A DNA stretch of 64,000 nucleotides, taken from contig JALEJI010000075.1 in the NCBI GenBank assembly GCA_022769825.1, forward strand, positions 1 through 64,000, given 5' to 3'. The notes under the pieces are model-generated. The model did not search any database. It was not told the origin of the DNA and saw nothing but the letters and a program-made list of their open reading frames with translations. This stretch comes from Prevotella sp. Lineage in GTDB: Bacteria; Bacteroidota; Bacteroidia; Bacteroidales; Bacteroidaceae. Position 1 is the stretch's first letter, and the number at the start of each line of letters is the position of its first letter. This document shows positions 51,664 to 59,829 of the stretch, in pieces. Made by a program: the position numbers and the translations under genes.

Positions 51664-54117
51664 TTAAAACACGTTCTCACGCTTCCACAGCAACAGATGG
51701 GCATCGAGAAGCTCTTGGTTTATCTTCACGGCCAGGGCGTCGCGCTTGTCGAAGAAGTCGTAGAACATTGGCAGAGCATCGTCCGGCACCACGCCTTTGA
51801 GGTTGTTCCTGCCGAAGCCATGAGTGCCCTTCGTAGTCTTTGTCTTTGTGATGCGGCGGTCGTTGGTCTTGTCAATCGTCTTGAACGCGTTGACATCCTT
51901 GCCCATGACGGCGTTTGCTATGTCGTAGAAGCTGTCGTTCCAGTCACGGTCGGCATAGCGTCCGGAGTGATGGTAATAGAGGAACACCTGCAAGGCGGCA
52001 TCGTACAGTGCTCTGGCCTCAGCGGAATAAGAGAACCGCGCCATGAACTCGCGGAAGTCGAACCGCCTTTCCGTGTTTTCCCCGAAGACATTTACCTCGC
52101 GTTCCGGGAAGAGGACATTGAGGTCGTTAACGCCACATCCCAACTCTTCATGGGTGAAAGGCATGATGTAGTTCTTCACGCGGTTGCCGCCCTCGTCGGT
52201 CATCTTGTTTGAGAAAAGCATTCCCTTGTAAAACTGCGAGAACATGATTGCATCCGTGAAAAGCTCCTCGGGTATCTCATCAACCGTGCCACGATAGACA
52301 AGATAATTCCACTCGAAATACTTATGGTGGGTATTGAAATTCAATCCCTTGGAGAGAAGGCACCACTTCAAGTTCCGCGTCGTAATCTTGCTTGGCTTTT
52401 CCTTACCGCCATTACTAACTTTCAACACACTATTGAGATAGCTGTATTGCCCCAAGACCATACCATCCATGTTGGCCTTGATTTCCTTTTCTATCTCTTT
52501 TATTAGGTCGGGACGCTTATTGTCATAAGTATATGTCCTGACAAACTTCAGTCGCGCTGCTTTCTTATCCAATTCATAACGGTCGGCGGTTACGGTCTCT
52601 CCTGTCATTTCCCTACCCTCGTTCTTGTCGAATATCACAAGCGAGACAGGCCATTCCGACAACCTGAACGTTTCCTTGGCGTTTGAGAAGACATGCTCAC
52701 GAACATGGTATTCGCTTTTGACAAAACTGTCAACAGTTTGGCGCAGGAAGAACTCTGTCTTGCAATAATACACGATTACATCGGGACGCATCCCCAACAC
52801 CTTATTGAAGAATTCTATGGCCAAATCGAGTTTGTGCCCTACCTTGCGCGTGTAAGGCGGATTCATGATTACCATCAGCTTGCGGCCCTCTTCCCGTGCT
52901 ATCTCGTTGATGGTGGAAATCCTGCCACGATATTTCCAGCGTGGTTGGTGGCTGTCCTTGAGATAGTTGAACTGCACGGCATTGTCGAAACCCTTGATGC
53001 GGCAAATGTCAACATCGGTGCGCTCAAGGGTTGAGAGGTAGCAGTATTGCTTGTATTCCTTGCCAAACTGATTCTCAAGGTTCCCCACTCCGGCACAAGG
53101 GTCACAGACGATGAAATCGTCCATATTATAGTGTTTCGCCAGCAACTCGTTTTGCAACGTCACAAAGCACGATGGCGTGTACTCGCCGCCTGTGTCGCGG
53201 CGATACTTGTCGGTGTAAAGTTCCGCGCTGTGCTCCAATATCTGTTCATACTCGTGCAACTCCGGCGGACGGTGGTACCTCCGCCAAAACTGCTCATAGC
53301 CTTCCTTGTCGCTGACGGCGTGGATGATGTAGTTATCCCAAACGATACGCACCTTGCGGCAACACTTCTCCAACTCGTATTTCCCAAGATTGGTACCCTC
53401 GTGCATGAACCCTTGCGTGGTTCTCGACGCATTGCCATTACCGAAAAGCGTTGGCTCGGCATTATGCTTGCCGTCTTCAGACTCGGCATCAGCCATGCCA
53501 TCTTTCACCACGTCCTCATATTTTGTTCCGTTGAGGATGTCCACAAGGAAGAGGTTGATAAGCTCTTGCTCGTCTTTCTCCTCGCGCTCAAAGTGAATAG
53601 TGTTCTTCCATTCGTTGTACACCACGCTGAAATTCTTCGACGTGATTTGTATCTCCGTGCCGCGTCCCTTGCGAAGACTTGTATAGAGCTCGTGTATGTC
53701 ATCGTTGTAATAAACCGTCACCCGTCCATGCACCCTGTCGTTGATTCGTTCTACGGCATCTACGGATGGGTCACTCGGAGTCTCGGCCGCCCAGTTGATA
53801 TCATTGTTGTACATGACCGAGTTTTCTGAGCAGTCTATAATCTCCAATACGTCACGGCCTTCAGCGTCCATGAACGCCAGCCCCATCTTGTCGAGGATAT
53901 GTTCTTGCTTCTTGTTTGTCAGGATGGCCTGGGCGAGCGCGCGACGGTGCTGCGTCTCACCGCTAATCCTGTACTTGAACTCAATATACAACAACTTGTC
54001 GCCGCGTTGCCCTTTCAGCAACACGTCAACATGGTTAAGAACCTCTTGCTCCCAAGTGCTCTTGCCAAAATATTTATCACAGAAATCCTTCTGGTATTTC
54101 TTTTCCTCAATATTCAT
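51664..54117 (-). CDS. Putative single-chain (type IIG-like) restriction-modification enzyme
   Basis: An 817-residue protein. The first 60 residues hold a PD-(D/E)xK-like nuclease pattern: Asp31 in HVDVLLKG, then IEFK with Glu46 and Lys48. The centre is an N6-adenine methyltransferase: SAM motif FIVCDPCAGVGNLE (Asp339) and catalytic NPPY at 419-422 in MVIMNPPYTRK. The remaining 350 residues would include target recognition. Nuclease and methylase on one chain is the type IIG plan; no separate R, M or S genes flank it. Its G+C is lower than its neighbours (23 of 60 bases at 52381 against 37 of 60 at 51001), a sign of acquisition. A TTG start at 54147 is also possible. Defence against phage DNA is the likely role, with solitary methylation as an alternative. 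Confidence 0.75.
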   Translation of the reverse strand: MNIEEKKYQKDFCDKYFGKSTWEQEVLNHVDVLLKGQRGDKLLYIEFKYRISGETQHRRALAQAILTNKKQEHILDKMGLAFMDAEGRDVLEIIDCSENSVMYNNDINWAAETPSDPSVDAVERINDRVHGRVTVYYNDDIHELYTSLRKGRGTEIQITSKNFSVVYNEWKNTIHFEREEKDEQELINLFLVDILNGTKYEDVVKDGMADAESEDGKHNAEPTLFGNGNASRTTQGFMHEGTNLGKYELEKCCRKVRIVWDNYIIHAVSDKEGYEQFWRRYHRPPELHEYEQILEHSAELYTDKYRRDTGGEYTPSCFVTLQNELLAKHYNMDDFIVCDPCAGVGNLENQFGKEYKQYCYLSTLERTDVDICRIKGFDNAVQFNYLKDSHQPRWKYRGRISTINEIAREEGRKLMVIMNPPYTRKVGHKLDLAIEFFNKVLGMRPDVIVYYCKTEFFLRQTVDSFVKSEYHVREHVFSNAKETFRLSEWPVSLVIFDKNEGREMTGETVTADRYELDKKAARLKFVRTYTYDNKRPDLIKEIEKEIKANMDGMVLGQYSYLNSVLKVSNGGKEKPSKITTRNLKWCLLSKGLNFNTHHKYFEWNYLVYRGTVDEIPEELFTDAIMFSQFYKGMLFSNKMTDEGGNRVKNYIMPFTHEELGCGVNDLNVLFPEREVNVFGENTERRFDFREFMARFSYSAEARALYDAALQVFLYYHHSGRYADRDWNDSFYDIANAVMGKDVNAFKTIDKTNDRRITKTKTTKGTHGFGRNNLKGVVPDDALPMFYDFFDKRDALAVKINQELLDAHLLLWKRENVF

Positions 54118-54169
54118 CCGAAATATTCTTTCGAAAGATTCTTCCAAGCACGCAGTGCCCTTTCCTTGG

Positions 54170-54177
54170 CAAAGTTA
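54170..54177 (-). promoter_or_regulatory. -7 promoter motif of the restriction-modification-like gene
   Basis: TAACTTTG on the minus strand, 52 bases before the ATG 54117 and 22 before the alternative TTG. Confidence 0.65.
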
Positions 54178-54283
54178 ATATAAAATATTCGTTGTTTCAA
54201 CCTTTTTGCGTGGAAATAGTTTCGTTTTAGACAAAAAAACAAAAATAATCAGGGTTTTATTTCCGCAACATACTAATAATGTG

Positions 54284-54291
54284 TATCTTTG
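54284..54291 (+). promoter_or_regulatory. -7 promoter motif of pnp
   Basis: TATCTTTG, 81 bases before the pnp ATG, giving a leader of about 75 bases. In other bacteria pnp leaders are autoregulated; nothing specific is visible here. Confidence 0.7.
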
Positions 54292-54372
54292 TGGCGATTT
54301 AAGAATTATCGATGCATGATGGCATCGACATGTTAGATGTTAGTCAAAACAATAAGTTTTTTAGATTTTTAG

Positions 54373-56682
54373 ATGAACGTTATTACAAAGACCGTCCAGT
54401 TGCCAGATGGAAGGACCATCTCAATTGAGACCGGAAAGGTTGCAAAGCAAGCCGATGGCTCTGTCGTTCTCCGTATGAACAACACAGTGCTCCTTGCTAC
54501 CGTTACCGCAGCCAAAGAAGCAGTTCCTGGCACAGACTTCATGCCAGTGACAGTCGATTATCGTGAAAAGTATTACGCAACCGGGCGTTTCCCCGGCGGC
54601 TTTACCAAACGCGAGGGTAAGGCCACAGATGAAGAAATCCTTATTTCACGCCTTGTAGACCGTGCGCTAAGACCTTTATTCCCTTCTGATTTCCATTGCG
54701 AGGTATTCGTGCAGATTTGGCTCCTCTCTTCCGACGGAAAGGATCAGCCTGACGCTCTCGCAGGCTTCGCGGCTTCCGCTGCCATGGCTTGCTCCACGAT
54801 ACCTTTCGAGCACACAATATCAGAGTGCCGCGTGGCTCGCATTAACGGCGAGTATGTCATCGACCCGACTTTCGAGCAGATGAAGGACGCTGACCTCGAC
54901 ATCATGGTCGGCTGCACGAAGGACAACCTCATGATGGTTGAGGGCGAGATGAGCGAGGTGCAGGAGCACGACCTTGTGGAGGCTCTCAAGGCCGCGCAGA
55001 AGGCCATCGTGCCAATGTGCGAACTCCAGGACGAGCTCGCAAAGGAACTTGGCACCGACGTGAAGCGCGAGTACAACGACGAGGTGAACGACGAGGACCT
55101 GCGCAAGCAAATCCACGACGAGCTTTACCAACCCGCTTACGACACTATCCACAAGACTCTGCCGAAGCAGGAGCGCAACGACGCTTTCGACAAGATAATC
55201 GCCGACTTCATCGAGAAGTACGACGCCGCCCACACCGACCTCTCCGAGGAAGACCTTGAGGAGAAGCACGCTGAGGCAGGCCGTTATTGGAACGACGTGC
55301 TGCGCGACGCCATGCGCCGCTGCGTCCTCGACGAGGGTCTCCGCATGGATGGCCGCAAGACCGACGAGGTGCGTCCAATCTGGTGCGAGACAAGCCCACT
55401 GCCAATGCCTCACGGAAGCGCAATCTTCCAGCGCGGAGAGACAATGTCGCTCGCTACCGTCACTCTCGGCACAAAGCTCGACGAGAAGATGGTGGACGGC
55501 GTGGTGAGCCAGGGCTACCAGCGCTTCTTGCTCCACTACAACTTCCCACCGTTCTCCACTGGCGAGGCAAAGAGCCAGCGCGGCCCAGGCCGTCGTGAGA
55601 TCGGTCACGGCCACTTGGCTTGGCGTGCCCTCAAGGGACAGATTCCCGCAAACTATCCTTACACCGTGCGTGTGGTATCAGATATCCTGGAGTCTAACGG
55701 CTCTTCTTCAATGGCAAGCGTCTGCGGCGGAACTCTCGCCCTCATGGATGCCGGCGTGCCAATCAAGAAGCCTGTGGCTGGTATCGCAATGGGCCTCATC
55801 AAGAACCCCGGCGAGGACAAGTATGCCATTCTCTCTGATATTCTCGGCGACGAGGACCACCTCGGCGACATGGACTTCAAGACCACGGGAACAAAGGACG
55901 GACTCACTGCCACACAGATGGATATCAAGTGCGACGGCCTCTCATTCGACATCATCGAGAAGGCTCTCATGCAGGCTAAGGCCGGCCGTGAGCACATCAT
56001 GGGCGAGATGATGAAGACCATCTCTGAGCCACGCAAGGAGCTCAAGCCGCAGGTGCCACGCATTGAGGCATTCGACATTCCTAAGGAGTTCATCGGAGCC
56101 GTCATTGGCCCCGGCGGCAAGATTATCCAGCAGATGCAGCAAGACACGGGTGCCACTATCACCATCGACGAGGCCGACGGTGTCGGTCACGTGCAGGTTT
56201 CGGCTCCTAACAAGGAGAGCATCGACGCGGCAATGGCAAAGATCAAGGGCATCGTGGCCCTGCCTGAGGTTGGCGAGGTTTACGATGGCGTGGTAAAGAG
56301 CATCATGCCTTACGGTTGCTTCGTTGAGATCCTTCCTGGCAAGGAAGGCTTGCTCCACATCTCCGAGATTCTCTGGAAGCGCCTGGAGACCGTAGAGGAA
56401 GCTGGAATCAAGGAGGGTGACCACATCCAGGTCAAGCTGCTTGAGATTGATCCTAAGACCGGCAAATACAAGCTCTCTCATCGCGTGCTGCTCGAGAAGC
56501 CAGAAGGCTACCAAGAGCGTCCACGTCGCCCACGCCGCGACAACGGCGAGCGTCGTCCACATCGCGACAACGGTGAGCAGCGCGGCGAGCGTCGTCCACG
56601 TCGCTACGAGAACCACGACAATGGACAGGAGCAGCACAGCGACTTCTCCGACCAGCTCGACCATAACAACGACATAGATTAA
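54373..56682 (+). CDS. pnp: Polyribonucleotide nucleotidyltransferase (PNPase)
   Basis: A 769-residue phosphorolytic 3'-5' exoribonuclease. Two RNase PH cores ([58 protein letters not shown] with [31 protein letters not shown]), the KH domain ([23 protein letters not shown]) and the S1 domain ([32 protein letters not shown]) are in normal order. After the S1 domain is a 55-residue low-complexity tail made of Arg/Asp/Asn/Gly repeats, then an acidic end. Such a tail could bind RNA or partner proteins. Confidence 0.97.
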   Translation: MNVITKTVQLPDGRTISIETGKVAKQADGSVVLRMNNTVLLATVTAAKEAVPGTDFMPVTVDYREKYYATGRFPGGFTKREGKATDEEILISRLVDRALRPLFPSDFHCEVFVQIWLLSSDGKDQPDALAGFAASAAMACSTIPFEHTISECRVARINGEYVIDPTFEQMKDADLDIMVGCTKDNLMMVEGEMSEVQEHDLVEALKAAQKAIVPMCELQDELAKELGTDVKREYNDEVNDEDLRKQIHDELYQPAYDTIHKTLPKQERNDAFDKIIADFIEKYDAAHTDLSEEDLEEKHAEAGRYWNDVLRDAMRRCVLDEGLRMDGRKTDEVRPIWCETSPLPMPHGSAIFQRGETMSLATVTLGTKLDEKMVDGVVSQGYQRFLLHYNFPPFSTGEAKSQRGPGRREIGHGHLAWRALKGQIPANYPYTVRVVSDILESNGSSSMASVCGGTLALMDAGVPIKKPVAGIAMGLIKNPGEDKYAILSDILGDEDHLGDMDFKTTGTKDGLTATQMDIKCDGLSFDIIEKALMQAKAGREHIMGEMMKTISEPRKELKPQVPRIEAFDIPKEFIGAVIGPGGKIIQQMQQDTGATITIDEADGVGHVQVSAPNKESIDAAMAKIKGIVALPEVGEVYDGVVKSIMPYGCFVEILPGKEGLLHISEILWKRLETVEEAGIKEGDHIQVKLLEIDPKTGKYKLSHRVLLEKPEGYQERPRRPRRDNGERRPHRDNGEQRGERRPRRYENHDNGQEQHSDFSDQLDHNNDID

Positions 56683-56706
56683 TTTTTTTTTCATCTTCTT
56701 CATAAC

Positions 56707-56746
56707 GAGGGGTGGCACTGATGGCTTTCAGTGTCACCCCTCTTTG
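56707..56746 (+). terminator. Terminator of pnp
   Basis: A 15-bp stem with one G-T pair (56707-56721, 56728-56742, core GAGGGGTG/CACCCCTC) followed by TTTGCTTTTT, 24 bases past the stop. Confidence 0.85.
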
Positions 56747-56786
56747 CTTTTTATGCCATCACTCCAAATTCCGGAAGACCCATTTT

Positions 56787-56830
56787 TATGACAGTGGCAG
56801 AATCGCTTTATGACCGTGGCAGAATCGCTT
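56787..56830 (+). repeat. Two tandem 22-bp units between pnp and rubrerythrin
   Basis: Units 56787-56808 and 56809-56830 read TATGAC(A/C)GTGGCAGAATCGCTT and differ at one base; a decayed third may follow. Same period as the arrays of the dispersed element, with loose similarity (ACAGTG then ATCGC), but without its flanks. Otherwise the gap 56683-57012 holds only the pnp terminator and the rubrerythrin promoter. Confidence 0.8.
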
Positions 56831-56957
56831 TCAGAACGTAGCATAATCAAGACACAAGGACCATGGACGGCATGACAATCAAGCCAAAGGCAAGCAGAAA
56901 CATTGTAATAATTACAAAATAGACGGCTAAATATTTGGAAGCTATTTATATTTTTCC

Positions 56958-56965
56958 TAACTTTG
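56958..56965 (+). promoter_or_regulatory. Promoter of the rubrerythrin gene
   Basis: TAACTTTG -7 motif with TTTGG (56934-56938) 19 bases upstream, the best -33/-7 pair in the window; 47 bases before the ATG. Confidence 0.78.
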
Positions 56966-57012
56966 CAAACGTAAAAAGGACTAATACAAAAACACATTAA
57001 TACAAGAACATT

Positions 57013-57555
57013 ATGAAGGATCTTAAAGGAACAAAGACCGAGAAGAATTTGCAAGAGGCTTTCGCAGGTGAGAGCCAGGCTCGTAATAAATACACTTATT
57101 TCGCAAGCAAAGCCCGCAAGGAAGGCTATGAGCAGATAGCTGCCATCTTCGAGGAGACAGCTGCCAACGAGAAGGAGCACGCAAAGCTCTGGTTCAAGTA
57201 TCTTGAGGGCGGTGACATAAAGGACACCAAGAGCAACCTTGAGGCCGCTGCAGCTGGCGAGAACTTCGAGTGGACAGACATGTACGCACGCATGGCAGAA
57301 GAGGCAAAGGAAGAGGGCTTCAATGAGATTGCCGCGAAGTTCCGCATGGTTGGTGAAATCGAGAAGCACCACGAGGAGCGTTACAAGAAGCTCGTTGGCA
57401 ACCTTGAGGGCGGCATCGTGTTCTCTCGCGACGATGAGCGCATCTGGAAGTGCCGCAACTGCGGACACATCGTGGTAGGCAAGTACGCTCCAAAGGTATG
57501 CCCAGTGTGCAACCACCCGCAGAGCTTCTTCGAGATCGACGCGCAGAACTACTAA
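57013..57555 (+). CDS. rbr: Rubrerythrin (NADH peroxidase type)
   Basis: A 180-residue rubrerythrin. The diiron four-helix domain shows [40 protein letters not shown] and [16 protein letters not shown]; the C-terminal rubredoxin domain has [12 protein letters not shown] and [13 protein letters not shown], four Cys for one iron. It reduces hydrogen peroxide in anaerobes. Monocistronic, with a clear promoter and terminator. Confidence 0.96.
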   Translation: MKDLKGTKTEKNLQEAFAGESQARNKYTYFASKARKEGYEQIAAIFEETAANEKEHAKLWFKYLEGGDIKDTKSNLEAAAAGENFEWTDMYARMAEEAKEEGFNEIAAKFRMVGEIEKHHEERYKKLVGNLEGGIVFSRDDERIWKCRNCGHIVVGKYAPKVCPVCNHPQSFFEIDAQNY

Positions 57556-57645
57556 AGCTCCGCAAAACTGCTAAGGCACCCCTAAAGCATTGACGCAAGT
57601 CACTACTTTCGGGAAATTGCTTTAAGCAATACATTATATATAAAG

Positions 57646-57686
57646 CCTCGCCGTTTGGACAATAAACCAAACAGCGAGGTTTTTTA
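57646..57686 (+). terminator. Terminator of the rubrerythrin gene
   Basis: Stem CCTCGCCGTTTGG/CCAAACAGCGAGG (57646-57658, 57667-57679), 12 of 13 paired, then seven T residues. Confidence 0.88.
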
Positions 57687-57706
57687 TTGTCAGAAAAACC
57701 ACAAAA

Positions 57707-57770
57707 GCTTGAAACTACAGAAGCTTGCGACTATTTCGCTTGAAACCACAGTAGCTTTGCGACTATTTAC
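57707..57770. repeat. Imperfect tandem repeat of 31/33 bp
   Basis: GCTTGAAACTACAGAAGC.. (57707-57737) and GCTTGAAACCACAGTAGC.. (57738-57770) share most bases, both with GCGACTATTT; weaker echoes continue to about 57815. Between two convergent genes. Confidence 0.7.
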
Positions 57771-57815
57771 GCTTAAAAACACCGTGGTTTGAAGCCACTG
57801 TCGCTTGAAGCCTTA

Positions 57816-58205
57816 TTATTGATTGCCGAGTTGTTCTTCAAGGAACTCGCAAGCGTCAGCTACACAAAACGGACACTCGCGAAGCACCTTATGGGTGGCA
57901 ACGCCTTTGAGCAACTTGCATTGAGTGGCATGGTTGCGCTCCTGAAACTTATTCATCACCTCACGCACCTGGCGCATCGTCTTGCGCTTGTCCTTATTAG
58001 CAAGTCCCAATACAAGAGCCGCGCCTACGAGAGCGCCACAAGTGCCTTCCATATTGGTCATGCCTGCCGCGAAACCATCTGTCAGGTTCATCGCCACGGC
58101 CTCATCCAAGCCCGTGATTTCCGGATAAGAAGTGACAACAGATTGGGCGCAATTATACTTTCCACTTGCCTTTTTGCTGGCCGCAATCTCTTTCCTTGTT
58201 TTCAT
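57816..58205 (-). CDS. C_GCAxxG_C_C family protein
   Basis: A 129-residue protein of the family named after its cysteine pattern: Cys in YNCAQSVV, EGTCGALVGAALVLG (the GCAxxG-like block, here CGALVG), QCKLLKG and ECPFCVADAC near the end. The cysteines suggest metal or redox cofactor binding; the family has no firm function. It starts 57 bases after the dusB stop and could share its transcript. Confidence 0.87.
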   Translation of the reverse strand: MKTRKEIAASKKASGKYNCAQSVVTSYPEITGLDEAVAMNLTDGFAAGMTNMEGTCGALVGAALVLGLANKDKRKTMRQVREVMNKFQERNHATQCKLLKGVATHKVLRECPFCVADACEFLEEQLGNQ

Positions 58206-58262
58206 AAAATAGCACTACTGTTAATAATTACTAAAACAATTCATACTTTTGTCGCAGAAGGC

Positions 58263-59285
58263 TTATAACCCTTTGAGTTTCAATCTACATTCCTCAAGTA
58301 TATTTACAATTTCTTGCACCGTATTTGCCCTCAACATGGCTATTCTGGTCTGTCTGAAATTAGGAATATTCTTGAAAATGGGCGATGCTGCCAGATGCCT
58401 TCGGGTATGCAATATGCCACGATATTCATCTATGCGCTCCACATTGATGCGCAACTGCTCTTCCAGCACGTCTATCTTGTCGTCTATCGTTAAGGGTGCA
58501 GCAAGTACCATATCTGCACCCTTTTCGCAAGCGTCATTACCGACGGCACCGTCGATATAGTCTCTACATTCCTTGAAAAACCAAGGCCTGCCGAATGTAG
58601 CGCGACCAATCATCACGGCGTCGACGCCATAGTTGTCAAACGCCTCCTTAGCCCTTTCAGGCGTCGTGATGTCGCCATTGCCTATGATGGGTATATGTAT
58701 GCGTGGATTACGCTTTACCTCACCTATAAGTGACCAATCGGCATCACCCGTGTACATCTGCGACCTCGTGCGACCATGAATTGTCAAAGCCTGGACGCCA
58801 CAGTCCTGCAACTGCTCTGCCAGCGTGGTGATGACAAGGTTCTCCTTGTCCCATCCGAGGCGTGTCTTGGCGGTAACAGGCGTGTTCACGGCCTTTACCA
58901 CGGCACGCGTTATCTCAAGCATGAGCGGAATGTCGCGCAACAAGCCCGCTCCCGCCCCCTTGCCTGCCACCTTCTTCACAGGGCAACCAAAGTTAAGGTC
59001 AATAATGTCGGGATGGAACGTTTCCACTATCTTGGCGGCCTCAACCATGGAGTCAACGTTCTTTCCATATATCTGAATACCTACGGGACGTTCATCATCA
59101 TTGACTTTCATCTTAGACAAAGTGCTTGGTATAGAACGTATTATGGCATCAGCCGCCACAAACTCGGTATACACCATTGCCGCCCCGAAACGCTTGCACA
59201 GCTTACGGAAGCCTATATCGGTAACATCTTCCATGGGTGCAAGAAACAATGGCCTGCTACCAAAATCCAAACTGCCTATTTTCAT
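58263..59285 (-). CDS. dusB: tRNA-dihydrouridine synthase B
   Basis: A 340-residue FMN enzyme. PLFLAPMEDVTDIGFR starts the TIM barrel, DLNFGCPVKKVAGKGAGAGLL contains the catalytic Cys, ALTIHGRTRSQMYTGDADW and IPIIGNGDITTPERAKEAFDNYGVDAVMIGRATFGRPW give the flavin phosphate site. It reduces uridines in the tRNA D-loop. Promoter motif at 59427; tRNA-Asn lies upstream in the same orientation. Confidence 0.94.
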   Translation of the reverse strand: MKIGSLDFGSRPLFLAPMEDVTDIGFRKLCKRFGAAMVYTEFVAADAIIRSIPSTLSKMKVNDDERPVGIQIYGKNVDSMVEAAKIVETFHPDIIDLNFGCPVKKVAGKGAGAGLLRDIPLMLEITRAVVKAVNTPVTAKTRLGWDKENLVITTLAEQLQDCGVQALTIHGRTRSQMYTGDADWSLIGEVKRNPRIHIPIIGNGDITTPERAKEAFDNYGVDAVMIGRATFGRPWFFKECRDYIDGAVGNDACEKGADMVLAAPLTIDDKIDVLEEQLRINVERIDEYRGILHTRRHLAASPIFKNIPNFRQTRIAMLRANTVQEIVNILEECRLKLKGL

Positions 59286-59324
59286 CTTTATTCCCTTATA
59301 TTCCTATTATAATTAAATTTGAAT

Positions 59325-59406
59325 GGTGCCTTTCGGTCACGACATCGATTATTGAGCGATGCCATTAAGCCATGACACCTACTATAAAACGGTGTCTTTC
59401 GGTCAC
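59325..59406 (-). promoter_or_regulatory. Leader of dusB with a repeated 16-base motif
   Basis: GGTG(C/T)CTTTCGGTCAC occurs at 59325-59340 and 59391-59406 (15 of 16 identical), both within the predicted dusB leader. Spacing 66 bases. Could be a site for translational control or a decayed repeat. Confidence 0.35.
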
Positions 59407-59426
59407 ATCATCTATTATAGTGTTTG

Positions 59427-59434
59427 CAAAGTTA
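59427..59434 (-). promoter_or_regulatory. -7 promoter motif of dusB
   Basis: TAACTTTG on the minus strand, 141 bases before the ATG, implying a leader of about 135 bases. Confidence 0.6.
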
Positions 59435-59523
59435 CGACTTTCCTCCACAAACCCTTCTACATAATAATTAAAAATCGACGTGACATAAACAAAAAAAAGA
59501 GAACAACCATAAGCTGTTCTCTT

Positions 59524-59600
59524 TGGCGCTTCAAGATGGGCTTGAACCAACGACCCCCTGATTAACAGTCAGGTGCTCTAACCAACTGAGCTATTGAAGC
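59524..59600 (-). tRNA. tRNA-Asn (anticodon GTT)
   Basis: Read on the minus strand: acceptor GCTTCAA/TTGAAGC, D arm GCTC-loop-GAGC, anticodon arm CCTGA-CTGTTAA-TCAGG with anticodon GTT, five-base variable loop, T arm with TTCAAGC loop, discriminator G and an encoded CCA (59524-59526). The second T-stem pair is a T-T mismatch; all other pairs are standard. Promoter motif at 59631. Confidence 0.95.
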
Positions 59601-59630
59601 AGTATGCGTGTCATTTCTGATTTGCGATTG

Positions 59631-59638
59631 CAAAGGTA
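59631..59638 (-). promoter_or_regulatory. -7 promoter motif of tRNA-Asn
   Basis: TACCTTTG on the minus strand, 30 bases before the tRNA 5' end. Confidence 0.65.
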
Positions 59639-59743
59639 CGCACATTATTTGAACCCACCAAACTTTTTCGCGACTTTTTTATTATTTTTCTTCAATTTCG
59701 TTATTTTTGCCCTCTCAAAAGAGAGTTTAGGCTCTATTATTAG

Positions 59744-59751
59744 TATCTTTG
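59744..59751 (+). promoter_or_regulatory. -7 promoter motif of the second S41 peptidase gene
   Basis: TATCTTTG, 78 bases before the ATG. A small palindrome CTCTC-AAAA-GAGAG (59712-59725) overlaps the -33 region. Confidence 0.68.
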
Positions 59752-59829
59752 CACATATATAATGCAAACGTGGCATACATAGACACACTATACGATAAAA
59801 CGCAGTTTATTCGATTCACACATTTATAA

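Noticed and set aside
58243..58250. Plus-strand TACTTTTG as a promoter
   Set aside because: It points into the 3' end of dusB on the other strand with no gene or hairpin downstream; a chance match in A+T-rich sequence.
59365..59550. 61-codon minus-strand frame near tRNA-Asn
   Set aside because: It overlaps the 3' part of the tRNA and the dusB promoter and has no ribosome-binding site.
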